Below, piece by piece: positions 43,272 to 52,232 of a stretch of 64,000 nucleotides of DNA. Below the pieces are notes generated by a model. It was not told the origin of the DNA and ran no database searches. It saw only the letters and a list, made by a program, of their open reading frames with translations. Location of the stretch: the NCBI RefSeq assembly GCF_902499555.1, contig NZ_CABVMM010000008.1:1-64000 (forward strand). The letters are read 5' to 3'. The position numbers and the translations under genes are program-made. Positions within the stretch are counted from its first letter, which is position 1. Each line of letters begins with the position of its first letter. This stretch comes from Mesonia oceanica. GTDB taxonomy: Bacteria > Bacteroidota > Bacteroidia > Flavobacteriales > Flavobacteriaceae.

Positions 43272-44099
43272 TTAACCTCCGGTAAAGAGTCTTAGGGTAA
43301 AGGTGCTGGCCTTGCGGTAAAGCTTAAATTTCAGCAGGACGATAAAACCGATGGAGGCACATTCGATTACCGGTGCAAAAAATTCGCTTCCCCAGTCCGT
43401 TCCGAATAGGTCGCTCCAAAAATGGCTGTTGATTTCGGTATAGAGGTTATTGATAAAAATATTGACCAGAAAGAAGGCCGGCACAAGCATATATACCCCG
43501 GCATAAAGCTTAAAAAAGGTATAGGCCAGGGAGCGGAATTTTTCAAATACCGCCAGGCTAATGACCAGCGGAAAAAATGTCTGCATTATTCCCAATAAAA
43601 AATAGCGCTCCGCCAAAAAGAGCGGATAGATAAATAGATCTAAAAGCCATAGGATCACCCCAATAATAAAGGCCAAAATTTTAAGTCCGTATAACGGAGT
43701 TACCAAGGCTTCGTATAGCATTGCCATTGCTTTTTTGGCGGCCTCCAGGGCACCCACATCCCGTTCAATATCAACATCACTGAGCTGCAAGGGGAGGAGT
43801 GCCGGGGCCGTGTCCCTGTATTGGGCTTCTATAGCCACCAGTATATTATCAAATACGTCCAATACCTGTGTAGAGAAAATAACAAGCAGGACAATGGCAA
43901 AGTTTTTAAAAAGTTCGGTCGGGTTTAGTCCCCAGGTATGTCCATCGGTTGCAGCCACACCTTCATTATATTTTTTAAGGATATTGATCAGGAAAAACAA
44001 TACAGCCAGTGTCTTCATCCCGGTAATGGTATACTGAGAAAAATCACTGTCTTTGATCGTTTGAAAGACCGTGTCTACGTATTCGAGTCCCATTCCCAT
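43272..44099 (-). CDS. traJ: Conjugative transposon protein TraJ
   Basis: A 275-residue VirB6-like membrane protein with about six helices, including GMKTLAVLFFLINILKKY near the N-terminus and a C-terminal IGFIVLLKFKLYRKAS segment. Family members are usually somewhat longer (about 330 residues), so this is a short form. It overlaps traI by one base. Confidence 0.9.
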   Translation of the reverse strand: MGMGLEYVDTVFQTIKDSDFSQYTITGMKTLAVLFFLINILKKYNEGVAATDGHTWGLNPTELFKNFAIVLLVIFSTQVLDVFDNILVAIEAQYRDTAPALLPLQLSDVDIERDVGALEAAKKAMAMLYEALVTPLYGLKILAFIIGVILWLLDLFIYPLFLAERYFLLGIMQTFFPLVISLAVFEKFRSLAYTFFKLYAGVYMLVPAFFLVNIFINNLYTEINSHFWSDLFGTDWGSEFFAPVIECASIGFIVLLKFKLYRKASTFTLRLFTGG

Positions 44100-44692
44100 C
44101 AGAATTCCGTTTCGCGATTATTGATATGATCCTGCATTTTCCGAAAGGAAATGATTTCCTTATACCGGCGTGTTTTGTTCTGCACCTCGGCGACCATCTC
44201 ATTGGATTTAGTTTCGTAATCTTTTAATACGGTAGCTCTTTCCGCATCGCTCATTTTTAGATAATCACTGGTCAGGATTTTATTGACATAATCCACGCTC
44301 TCCATCGAACGGTCAATAATTTCTTCAAAGGATGCTGTCACCCGGTTGATTTCATCGGGTTTTATATACGGGGAGTTGAGGATTTCTTGCAGATCACCCT
44401 GCACCATATTAAAGAGGTACTGGTTATTCTGAATCAGTTTTCCCACGGCATCCAATTGTTGAATCACATTGCTTACCTGTTCGATCCGCTCTTTTTGTTG
44501 CTTTAGAAACTCGACGGTCTTGAGTAAATTGGAAGTTTGCTTGGCCGATTCGATCAGCTGTTTGGCCAGGCTGATAAAATTCGTATTATCATACACCGGC
44601 ATCCCCTGGGCCACAATGTGGCCTGTTGAAAAGAGGGTAATGGATAAGGTTACCAAGAATCTTTTGATGTTTCGATTTAGAGGATATTTCAT
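44099..44692 (-). CDS. traI: TraI-type conjugation protein (DUF4141)
   Basis: A 197-residue VirB5/TrbJ-like periplasmic protein: signal peptide (about residues 9-28), then long coiled helices (LIESAKQTSNLLKTVEFLKQ and IEQVSNVIQQLDAVGKLI). In Bacteroidota tra operons this gene sits between traG and traJ, as here. It is a minor pilus or channel component by family. It overlaps traJ by one base. Confidence 0.9.
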   Translation of the reverse strand: MKYPLNRNIKRFLVTLSITLFSTGHIVAQGMPVYDNTNFISLAKQLIESAKQTSNLLKTVEFLKQQKERIEQVSNVIQQLDAVGKLIQNNQYLFNMVQGDLQEILNSPYIKPDEINRVTASFEEIIDRSMESVDYVNKILTSDYLKMSDAERATVLKDYETKSNEMVAEVQNKTRRYKEIISFRKMQDHINNRETEF

Positions 44693-44709
44693 AGAATGTT
44701 GATTTAGGG

Positions 44710-47118
44710 TTATACTTTTTCTTTTAGGAAGAATTCAATGGCTTTCTCCATATCATTGGTTTGATTATAAATAGCCATTATGGTCTCGTTCTCACTACCA
44801 TCGGTCAGATAGGCTGCATAGACCTCTGGGGGGACTTCCAAACGGAACACGTTGCTTTCTTTCCCTATTTTGATAAACATTTCGGTGTATTTCCGATTAC
44901 CGGTAAGGTTATTCCGAATGGAATATAACTGGTTCAGATCGTGTGCAGAGAGGTTGAGGCGTTTCTGCAATTCGCCATAACCTTTTTCATTACGAAGGCT
45001 GTAGATCACCTGGGTGTTTTCCAGAATACTGGCCGAAGTTGAATTGTTGGGCAACTGGTTGATGGATTGCAGGATAATCCCAATAGCCCCGTTTTGTTTT
45101 CGGATGGCCTGGTAATAGAATTCCACACTTTCCAATACATTGGCAAATTTCAGTTGCTTGGCAAATTCATCAAAAAGAATAATGCCTTTTTCCGACCTGT
45201 TTTGCCAGATGGTTCGCTGGATGGCCGATTTAATCAGTTTGAGCATTACTGAGAGGATTTCCTTATTATCGCGGACTTCATCCAGTTCAAAAACGATCAT
45301 CCGTTTGTCTTCAATCTTATAGGTTTGATCGGCCCCCACGTTAAATAAAAAGCTATAAAGGCCTCCTTCCACATATTCCGAAAGGATATGCAGAAAATCA
45401 TAGGTACTGAAATGCGCCTCCCGGATTCCCAATCCCTCAATGAGCGTGTCTTTATTGTCATCTACAAAGTGGTATAAAGAAGCTAATGAATGGTTTTTAC
45501 GGATTTGCTGATAATACTGTAGGAGTACCTTTTTCATTGCTACTTCCTTGCCTTTGGATACTTTTTGACCTTCGGCCAATAGTTCCAGAAGGAATACCGA
45601 AAGATCTTCCAGACGTTCGGGAGTTATATCGGCGTCATTAGAAATATAAAATGGATTAATTCCTAAGTTTTTTCCCTGCTCATAGCGTAAAATGATATGA
45701 TCGTCAGGATAGAGTTTGGCGAATTTGGAATAGGAACCGCCCAGGTCGATGATGACTAGTCGTACACCGCTCTCAAAATATTGACGAAGGATGTTATTGG
45801 CCAAAAAGGATTTCCCTTCGCCCGTGGGGGCGAAGATGGCAAAGTTGCGTGCCTTAATACGTTTCTTTTTTTCATCCCATACATCCTTTAAAACCGGTAT
45901 ATTATGTTGGCGGTCATTAAAAATAATCCCGGTATGATCTGAGCGATAATTGGTGTTATTGATATTTAGGCATAGGGCGTGCTTAAGATCGGTTACATAA
46001 AGATCCTCATTAGAGAAATTGGAGGCAAAACAAGGATAAGAATTCAAAAAATAATGCTTACGCTCTTCTCCTTTGGGATAGTATGGCAGCATATCCAGCT
46101 CCTTGAATTCGGTTTTGATTTTAGAAGCTATGCGACCAAGTTGTTCCGCCTGCTGAGACCAAAAAATGATGTTGAGATGGCCACGAATAATCCGAGAGCT
46201 ATCATCTTCATTGATGCGATTAACGATCTCACGGATTTTCTTTAATACGACTTTGTTCTGGGTTCCGAAGTTGGAGCTCTTGGAAAGCTCCTCGATTTTC
46301 TTTTCCAATACTTTTCGCCATTTGTGCTTATCATCCAGATAAAGGATGTGGTTAATGATATGGTCTTCCTCCAGATCCAATCCCAACCCGTCGATAAAGC
46401 CCTGGTGAAAAGTGAATTGATCAGAAGTGAATTTTTCATTGACTTTGCTGCTTTGTAGGCTTTCCCCAAAGCACTGTTCACTATTGATTGCGAGTACATC
46501 AAAATGGTGATCACCAATGGCAATTCCTTTTTGATCCAGCCTGATATCCGTATCTACGTCCTGGTGGAACCCATTGAAATAAGAGTGGGTGTATTCCAAA
46601 ATAGCCTCCTGACCTAAGGGGAAAGTATTTATTTTTCTACTGTTATTGATAAAGGATACAGCATCGTTCACCGCCCCAATAAATTCCCTGACCTGATGAT
46701 CCAACTTTTTATGAATGCCTTTTTCGGTCTTCCGAAAAGGGTTGACATATTTGGAAGCTTTAAGATGCTTGTCCAAGGGAAGCACAAAAAACAAATAGCT
46801 TTGGTGCTGTAAGTACTCCCGATTTTTAAAATAATGATGGGTTGCTTTTTGCAGGAAGGTATCTTTTGGAAGTTCTTCGGCAGTATAAGTTGATTTCCGG
46901 TAACTATCCTGTTTCTGGATAACGGTTCCAGCCGGCAGTGATTTGAAGGCCTGAAACCAACTAGCGTGCAGGTCTTCAAAATCCTTTTCCGAGAGGGAAT
47001 AGATTTCAGGCAGCGATACCCGATATCCCAGTACCACATTGCCATTGGATGCAAAAACCACATTATCCTGAATATCCAGGATGGGATGGTAAGCCGAAAG
47101 GTTAATTTTTTTCATCAT
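44710..47118 (-). CDS. traG: Conjugation system ATPase TraG (VirB4-like)
   Basis: An 802-residue cytoplasmic ATPase. The N-terminal CagE/VirB4-like region carries YHPILDIQDNVVFASNGNVV. The ATPase half has Walker A FAPTGEGKSFLANN, Walker B KGIILFDEFAKQL and the SINQLPNNS motif, and the C-terminus has RNNLTGNRKYTEMFIKIG. It powers assembly and transfer through the channel. It overlaps the traF frame by 17 bp. The sequence is less AT-rich than the neighbouring cargo, in keeping with conserved core genes. Confidence 0.95.
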   Translation of the reverse strand: MMKKINLSAYHPILDIQDNVVFASNGNVVLGYRVSLPEIYSLSEKDFEDLHASWFQAFKSLPAGTVIQKQDSYRKSTYTAEELPKDTFLQKATHHYFKNREYLQHQSYLFFVLPLDKHLKASKYVNPFRKTEKGIHKKLDHQVREFIGAVNDAVSFINNSRKINTFPLGQEAILEYTHSYFNGFHQDVDTDIRLDQKGIAIGDHHFDVLAINSEQCFGESLQSSKVNEKFTSDQFTFHQGFIDGLGLDLEEDHIINHILYLDDKHKWRKVLEKKIEELSKSSNFGTQNKVVLKKIREIVNRINEDDSSRIIRGHLNIIFWSQQAEQLGRIASKIKTEFKELDMLPYYPKGEERKHYFLNSYPCFASNFSNEDLYVTDLKHALCLNINNTNYRSDHTGIIFNDRQHNIPVLKDVWDEKKKRIKARNFAIFAPTGEGKSFLANNILRQYFESGVRLVIIDLGGSYSKFAKLYPDDHIILRYEQGKNLGINPFYISNDADITPERLEDLSVFLLELLAEGQKVSKGKEVAMKKVLLQYYQQIRKNHSLASLYHFVDDNKDTLIEGLGIREAHFSTYDFLHILSEYVEGGLYSFLFNVGADQTYKIEDKRMIVFELDEVRDNKEILSVMLKLIKSAIQRTIWQNRSEKGIILFDEFAKQLKFANVLESVEFYYQAIRKQNGAIGIILQSINQLPNNSTSASILENTQVIYSLRNEKGYGELQKRLNLSAHDLNQLYSIRNNLTGNRKYTEMFIKIGKESNVFRLEVPPEVYAAYLTDGSENETIMAIYNQTNDMEKAIEFFLKEKV

Positions 47119-47386
47119 AGAACAGGCTTAATTTCTTGTTGCTGATATTTTTTGGAAATACGTGCTCGAAGTGAAAAAGTCCCGGATGCTGAACAAATTT
47201 GTTCAGCAAAACATACAAGGCTATATTCCATAATAGTATCATTGTGATCATCCAAAGGCTAAAAGAAAAAATGATGAGGAGTAGGGAGGCGATTACCGAG
47301 ATCATTTGCAGGGCAAAAAAGGAGAGGGGAAGCCCTAAAATCATTGCCCGTTTTCGAATGTTCTTATAAGGTATGAATACTTTCAT
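47102..47386 (-). CDS. traF: Conjugative transposon protein TraF (DUF4133)
   Basis: A 94-residue VirB3-like protein with two adjoining membrane helices (LPLSFFALQMISVIASLLLI and the following WMITMILLWNIALYVL) and the family's short basic N-terminus (YKNIRKRA). It overlaps traG by 17 bp and traE by one base. Confidence 0.95.
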   Translation of the reverse strand: MKVFIPYKNIRKRAMILGLPLSFFALQMISVIASLLLIIFSFSLWMITMILLWNIALYVLLNKFVQHPGLFHFEHVFPKNISNKKLSLFYDEKN

Positions 47387-47673
47387 TACACTACTATTCC
47401 GATGAGGTAAGTAAAAATGCCCACTACGGCACCGGCGATGAGTACAAAGACCAGCACACGGGTAATCCCTTTTTTCAGATCGGCATTTTCCCCGAAGAAA
47501 TGTCCGGCATTGAATAGAAAACCCACCAAAAAGATGACCCCCAGGATAATGGGGAATATGGACCGGATGGTGTTGGAAATATCATTAACGGAATCTTCAA
47601 TACCGCCAATTTGCGCAAATAGGGAAGTAGATAGGAGCGAAAGCAAACTCGCCAGGTAAATAGATTTTTTCAT
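47386..47673 (-). CDS. traE: Conjugative transposon protein TraE (DUF4134)
   Basis: A 95-residue VirB2-like pilin candidate with signal peptide (residues 1-20), GGIEDSVNDISNTIRS and two membrane helices (IFPIILGVIFLVGFLFNAG and a final one). It is the first gene of the tra operon in the window; traA-D are not seen upstream. Two ATTGA-AAA-TCAAT-type palindromes lie 68-123 bp before its start. Confidence 0.95.
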   Translation of the reverse strand: MKKSIYLASLLSLLSTSLFAQIGGIEDSVNDISNTIRSIFPIILGVIFLVGFLFNAGHFFGENADLKKGITRVLVFVLIAGAVVGIFTYLIGIVV

Positions 47674-47740
47674 AACGTAACGTTTTAAATTTTAGATTCG
47701 TTTTCGTTATGAGAAAAGTAATAATTTAAGGCTTTAAATA

Positions 47741-47796
47741 ATTGAAAATCAATTTATTGTGAATAAAATATTATTTATGTGGTATTGATTTTCAAT
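47741..47796 (-). promoter_or_regulatory. Paired palindromes before the tra operon
   Basis: ATTGAAAATCAAT (47741-47753) and its exact reverse complement ATTGATTTTCAAT (47784-47796) are each palindromic (ATTGA-NNN-TCAAT) with centres 43 bp apart, about four helical turns. Their location before traE suggests a repressor/activator site with looping for the transfer genes. Confidence 0.5.
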
Positions 47797-47882
47797 GGTG
47801 TTATTTGCCATCAAATTTTATGAAATTTGGAAGGGACGCTGTTAATAACTTGAAAAGCGTAAGTGAAAGGAGTATCTAAGAA

Positions 47883-48337
47883 CGTCAGATTTGTCGTTTA
47901 GGAAGCGAAAAGCCTGTCTTTTTTGGACAGGAAATTGAAGTTCAAAAAGGAGTCGTGATTGATTTTGGTCACTGCGGAAAAGATTCCGGTACTATCTGAA
48001 TAAAACGCATTCAGGAAAAGTATGTGATATTGGATATTGCCTTGGAATTTTAAGGCTTAATGAAAAGTCAGAAAATTTCATAGGATACTTAATTAACAGT
48101 TATAGAGCCCCGCTTATTTCTTTATCCGATTGAGCAAAGCTAGCAAAGTATTTAGATGCCGATTTGTTTATTTCGTTACCCTACAATGATTACAATAATC
48201 GAATACAAGAGGAGTTTAAATATATTTGGGCATCACTATATCAAAGTATAAAAAAAATTTACTTGGTTTGCCTGTCAATTGCAGAACCAGTTAAAAAAGA
48301 GAGTAGGGATTTAGCCAATTACGAAAGATCTAGTTGA
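47883..48337 (+). pseudogene. N-acetylmuramoyl-L-alanine amidase, degenerate
   Basis: Translation of two + strand frames rebuilds an Amidase_3 enzyme: GVVIDFGHCGKDSGTI, a stop, then QEKYVILDIALEF, a frameshift, LINSYRAPLISLSD, a stop, and AKLAKYLDADLFISLPYND. Intact enzymes have VIDPGHGG and ISLHxN; here the second zinc-ligand His is Pro. At least two stops and one frameshift make it dead. Amidases are common in Bacteroidota conjugative elements, perhaps for local wall opening. Confidence 0.7.
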
Positions 48338-48388
48338 CTAATAGATTATAATGATTCTGCTGAAATTCTTTTTTAGGAAAAAGAAGAG

Positions 48389-50308
48389 CTAATAGTCTTC
48401 AAGCTCAATATCAGTAATATTATACTTTTTAAGCAAGAAGCTTTCAAGTGATTTTAAATTCTTATAAGATATAACTTTTCTCTTCTCCGCTAAGGTAAAA
48501 TTTGGTATACTAAAATTTTTGACGTAGTTCTTTGCCAATGCAAAATAGTTATTTGCATAAGGTTTGCTAGTATGTTTTATGTAATACCAGAATAATCTTG
48601 ACTTCAATATTTTTTGAATGAATAGTAGATCTGACTCTGATTCGGAAACTAAAGCATACCCATTATAAAAGAGCAAATCTTCCTCATCAGTAAAAACAAA
48701 ATATGGCTTATCAGAAATATATGGGAATAACAATTTTTTTCCTGGAATGAATAGAGCTTGGCTTCTTCCAAAGGCGAACCAAGTTTCATATTCTCGGTTA
48801 CCTCTATCCCTCTTTGCTAGTTCGTTTTTTTCTTCCTTTAAATAAAGGTAAGTAAATGGATATTGCTCTTTAAATAAATTTTCTTGAATAACTTCAATAA
48901 ATTTATTTGTTTTTTGTTCAAATAAAGTGGCATTATCCTGATTTGAATATCTGTAGGGGAAAATAAGTTTTTCTCGAAATTTGTTGATATCGCTTTCGGT
49001 CTTTAGAATATTTGGCTTTATAGCATCCTTACAAACATCTTTTTCAATTTTAAAAAGATTTCCATTTCTTTCAAAGTAATAATAACGGTCATCTTCTTTA
49101 TCTGGTGTAAACAAATAAATTTTATTACGTAATGTAGCAAAACCGTTTCTAATATTAAACAAATCGCCCAATTTTTCACCTATGTTTTCCATTCGTGAAA
49201 TATTGAGTTGTGTTTTTACATCGTCTAAATGCCACCCATCAAAATCATTTAATTTTTCGTATTCAAGTGGAATAAAATCTGATTCATTCAATTTGTTGAT
49301 TTTTGATGGAGCTGAACTGGTATATCGTATATTACCTTTAGTTTTTTCTATCAGGCAAATACACGTGTATGTTAATCTCGAATTAAATACTTGTGAGCCA
49401 CCAAAATCGATAAGCTTAAAAAGAAAAGTGTTATCAGAAAAATATTTGCGTAAGGCTCTGCCATTTAAACTTCTATAAAAATTACTCACAGTTATGTAGC
49501 CTAGAACTCCGTCCTCACGTAACCATTTTAGCCCTAACTCAAAAAATGGAATATATAGGTCTAATTTTCCAGTGGAGGAGACCGTCCAATTGGCCATTAG
49601 TTTTTTTGTTTCATTATCTAGGTTGGAAGAACCTACATATGGTGGATTACTAAATATGTAATCGAAGCCTAAATTGTCCTTTATTTTAGATGAATTTGAA
49701 AACCAATCAAATTGTAAAGAATCACCTTTAAAAAAATTATACCGAATTTCTGCCTTGTCTTCGCCATTTGAAATTGCAAGCAGGGTTAGTAATATCTTTG
49801 TTCTGTTAATACTGTATTCTGTAATATCAATACCATACAGGTTATTCTCAATAATATCAGTTATTGGTTTATTAGTAAGTTGGTGAAGCAGTAACGTATA
49901 TTCATATAAAAAACCACCACAACCACAAGCCACATCACAGGCGGTTCGGTCTTGAATTTGAGTGCTCATACCAACAGCGTTAGAGACAATGTATTCTCTA
50001 ATATATTTTGGTGTGTATACGGCTCCATTGACTACTTTATCATTGGGGGATATAACAAATTCAAATAACTCTATCAAACATTCAAAGTCAAAAGTTTGTT
50101 TTGTCTCTTCAAAAAGATTACAAAAGTCTTCCAATGCTTTATGTTCAGTTCCGTCAGTTTCTTTTATTAATAATTCAGAGATTAGTACATTTTCAATTTT
50201 AGCTAAAAAATTCTTTTTGATAAATGCCGATGTGATAAGGCGGTCTATTACCTTGACATCATAAGAATATTTTTTTAGGAATGAAAGTATGGTTTTATCT
50301 ATACTCAT
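48389..50308 (-). CDS. Eco57I-like N6-adenine DNA methyltransferase
   Basis: A 639-residue gamma-class adenine methyltransferase. It has the AdoMet motif ACDVACGCGGFLYEY (near 126-140), the catalytic NPPY in FDYIFSNPPYVGSS (near 222), and a long C-terminal part (about 380-639) that includes a target-recognition-like region (DLFNIRNGFATLRNKIYLF). No PD-(D/E)xK nuclease motif is evident, unlike the real Eco57I enzyme. It is the last gene of a six-gene minus-strand operon, 6 bp after the 267-residue unknown protein. It probably marks host DNA for a defence system encoded by the operon. Confidence 0.9.
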   Translation of the reverse strand: MSIDKTILSFLKKYSYDVKVIDRLITSAFIKKNFLAKIENVLISELLIKETDGTEHKALEDFCNLFEETKQTFDFECLIELFEFVISPNDKVVNGAVYTPKYIREYIVSNAVGMSTQIQDRTACDVACGCGGFLYEYTLLLHQLTNKPITDIIENNLYGIDITEYSINRTKILLTLLAISNGEDKAEIRYNFFKGDSLQFDWFSNSSKIKDNLGFDYIFSNPPYVGSSNLDNETKKLMANWTVSSTGKLDLYIPFFELGLKWLREDGVLGYITVSNFYRSLNGRALRKYFSDNTFLFKLIDFGGSQVFNSRLTYTCICLIEKTKGNIRYTSSAPSKINKLNESDFIPLEYEKLNDFDGWHLDDVKTQLNISRMENIGEKLGDLFNIRNGFATLRNKIYLFTPDKEDDRYYYFERNGNLFKIEKDVCKDAIKPNILKTESDINKFREKLIFPYRYSNQDNATLFEQKTNKFIEVIQENLFKEQYPFTYLYLKEEKNELAKRDRGNREYETWFAFGRSQALFIPGKKLLFPYISDKPYFVFTDEEDLLFYNGYALVSESESDLLFIQKILKSRLFWYYIKHTSKPYANNYFALAKNYVKNFSIPNFTLAEKRKVISYKNLKSLESFLLKKYNITDIELEDY

Positions 50309-50314
50309 TGAATA

Positions 50315-51118
50315 TTATGCGATTTGCGGATAAATAGAAATGGGGCTCCAAGTTGTTTCTGATGGTGTCACGCTTTCAGGCTCAGATTTCCAGTGACTTG
50401 ATAGTCTATGATAATAAGGCTTTAGCATAGCATTTTGATATTTTTTTATAAGAAGTAGATACTCTCTACTTCTATTTATCATAGTTTTCCTTTTTTTTGG
50501 GAAAAAGTAGGATATAAGATAATCGATGGATAACACCAAATCCATAGGATGATGCGAAACCCTAGGTGTATCCATTACAATGAGGTCACCAGTATCCAAG
50601 TTGCCATCCATATTAACAAGATGTCTTCCACCAAATTGTAAGTGATAAAATGGATGGGGTTCGTTTTCTCCATCATTTTCATTTTTTATATGACGATCTA
50701 AATGGTAACAGGTTAGCACTTTGGCAATACTATCTTCTTTTATAACTTCTCCTTCAATTCTGAAATCTAATGCTAGCCAGAGCAGAGGATCATCAAAACT
50801 GCCAAATTTTTCACAATTCCCCACAACGTGTATGTTTATCACTAGCTTTAAATCACCAACATCATTAGGTTTGATTTTTTTCGGCTTACTATTGGCATCC
50901 AGCTTAAATATTAATTTAGAAACTTTATACCCCCAATACTCAGACTTTAATTCAGAGTAAGGGCATAGAATAGGTTTGCCATTTTTTAAGGTGGTAATTG
51001 CAGAATGCATTGAGCCAATATCAGCCAAGGGAAAATATTCCGTAATAATGTCTTGTAACTGAATAAGGTCCTTTGCTAATTCGTTTCTTTTCGCAAGTAT
51101 CTTATCACTTATCTCCAT
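50315..51118 (-). CDS. Unknown defence-operon protein with conserved histidines
   Basis: A 267-residue protein. An N-terminal helical segment is followed by a mixed domain holding CYHLDRH, PHPFYHLQFGG and PRVSHHPMDLVLSIDYLISY. The clustered His residues could bind metal or form an active site. I recognise the pattern as recurrent beside GHKL ATPase/receiver pairs but know no function. It overlaps the receiver gene by 14 bp and is 6 bp from the methyltransferase. It is a candidate effector or adaptor. Confidence 0.8.
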   Translation of the reverse strand: MEISDKILAKRNELAKDLIQLQDIITEYFPLADIGSMHSAITTLKNGKPILCPYSELKSEYWGYKVSKLIFKLDANSKPKKIKPNDVGDLKLVINIHVVGNCEKFGSFDDPLLWLALDFRIEGEVIKEDSIAKVLTCYHLDRHIKNENDGENEPHPFYHLQFGGRHLVNMDGNLDTGDLIVMDTPRVSHHPMDLVLSIDYLISYFFPKKRKTMINRSREYLLLIKKYQNAMLKPYYHRLSSHWKSEPESVTPSETTWSPISIYPQIA

Positions 51119-52232
51119 ATTTACGTTTTTTATAGATTATTTTTATTTCCTCATATCGATCTTTTTCATCTGGATGTAGTTTGTAGCCTTTTCTTTTGGA
51201 ATCTCCTTCTATTACTGCGGTAGGCGAGACATATTCCTTATCCTGCCAATTTTTGTTTCCTGTGTTTAGTAACAATCCATCGTAGGAGTCAAGAGGTTTA
51301 TTTAAAGCTTTGCAAACAGTCCAGAATGAAGTACTCATATAGGATTCAATAGGTTTGGCTTCCTCTAAATTTTTAAACTCTAGTTTTTGCTTTAAAAGTG
51401 ATATTCTTTGATGCGAATCACTGTTTATCAAACTTATATCTGGTGATATTTCATCTTCCCACCAGTCTATCAACCTATTTGACCACCATCTATGCCATAC
51501 ATTTCCATAAATACCGGTATATTTTATGGACTCATTTAATTCTTTTTTCAAAGCTTCCCAATCTTTTGATGAATCGATATCTACACCTAATCTTGCAGCA
51601 AGAACATCCTCGTTTATCAAAATTCCGTTTCTCAAAATGACCTGATTCAATAAAAATTGTGATGTTGAAGATGCCAGTTTATCATCAAGGTCAAAAGAAA
51701 GACTAAGACTCTTATAGCTCTTTTCATCTATATCCAAAAGCTCCCAGATTTTTTTCTTCATCTTAATATCGTCGTAAGCAGAAATAATTGCGTGAATCTG
51801 GTCTTCATAAATACTGCCGATTCGTGGAATATCATTTTTGGAAATGAACAAGTCAAATAAATCGTGTGATTGAACATCGGTATCAAAATAGGCAGCTTTC
51901 TTTTCTAAAGATGATATTAGAAAAATGGGAAACTCTTCAAATTTCTTGTTTTCCCCATTTTGATAAGTTCTTATGGCCGTTGCCAAAATCTGAGCAGGAT
52001 ATGTTGCAAAATCGTCTTTACCTTTATGGTTCTCGTTCAGCCTTAAATCAATAATGACACCATCAGTTTTTTTATATTTTTCGGCAAGGTGGTCGACGAA
52101 TGGTTCCAATTTCCTGGGATACTCAAGTTCAATTTTGATTTTACCTTGAGCTGATAATTCACGTACAAGAGGAGTGATTTTTAAATCTTCGTCTTTGTCG
52201 TCATCTATATATAGTACATTAAAAGTTTTCAT
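51105..52232 (-). CDS. Receiver-domain protein of the defence operon
   Basis: A 375-residue protein. Residues 1 to about 140 form a response-regulator receiver: NVLYIDDDKDED (acidic pocket, Asp10-12), GVIIDLRL (phosphoacceptor Asp62), FPIFLISS (conserved Ser) and LFISKND (conserved Lys). The remaining ~235 residues are of unknown fold and show no known DNA-binding domain. It overlaps the double-GHKL gene by 14 bp, so the two are co-translated and likely exchange phosphate. The C-terminal part may be the output module that controls the methyltransferase or an effector. Confidence 0.85.
   Translation of the reverse strand: MKTFNVLYIDDDKDEDLKITPLVRELSAQGKIKIELEYPRKLEPFVDHLAEKYKKTDGVIIDLRLNENHKGKDDFATYPAQILATAIRTYQNGENKKFEEFPIFLISSLEKKAAYFDTDVQSHDLFDLFISKNDIPRIGSIYEDQIHAIISAYDDIKMKKKIWELLDIDEKSYKSLSLSFDLDDKLASSTSQFLLNQVILRNGILINEDVLAARLGVDIDSSKDWEALKKELNESIKYTGIYGNVWHRWWSNRLIDWWEDEISPDISLINSDSHQRISLLKQKLEFKNLEEAKPIESYMSTSFWTVCKALNKPLDSYDGLLLNTGNKNWQDKEYVSPTAVIEGDSKRKGYKLHPDEKDRYEEIKIIYKKRKYGDK

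Noticed and set aside
48389..50308. Calling the methyltransferase a complete type IIG restriction enzyme
   Set aside because: The protein is shorter than Eco57I-type fusions and no PD-(D/E)xK motif is visible before the methyltransferase domain.
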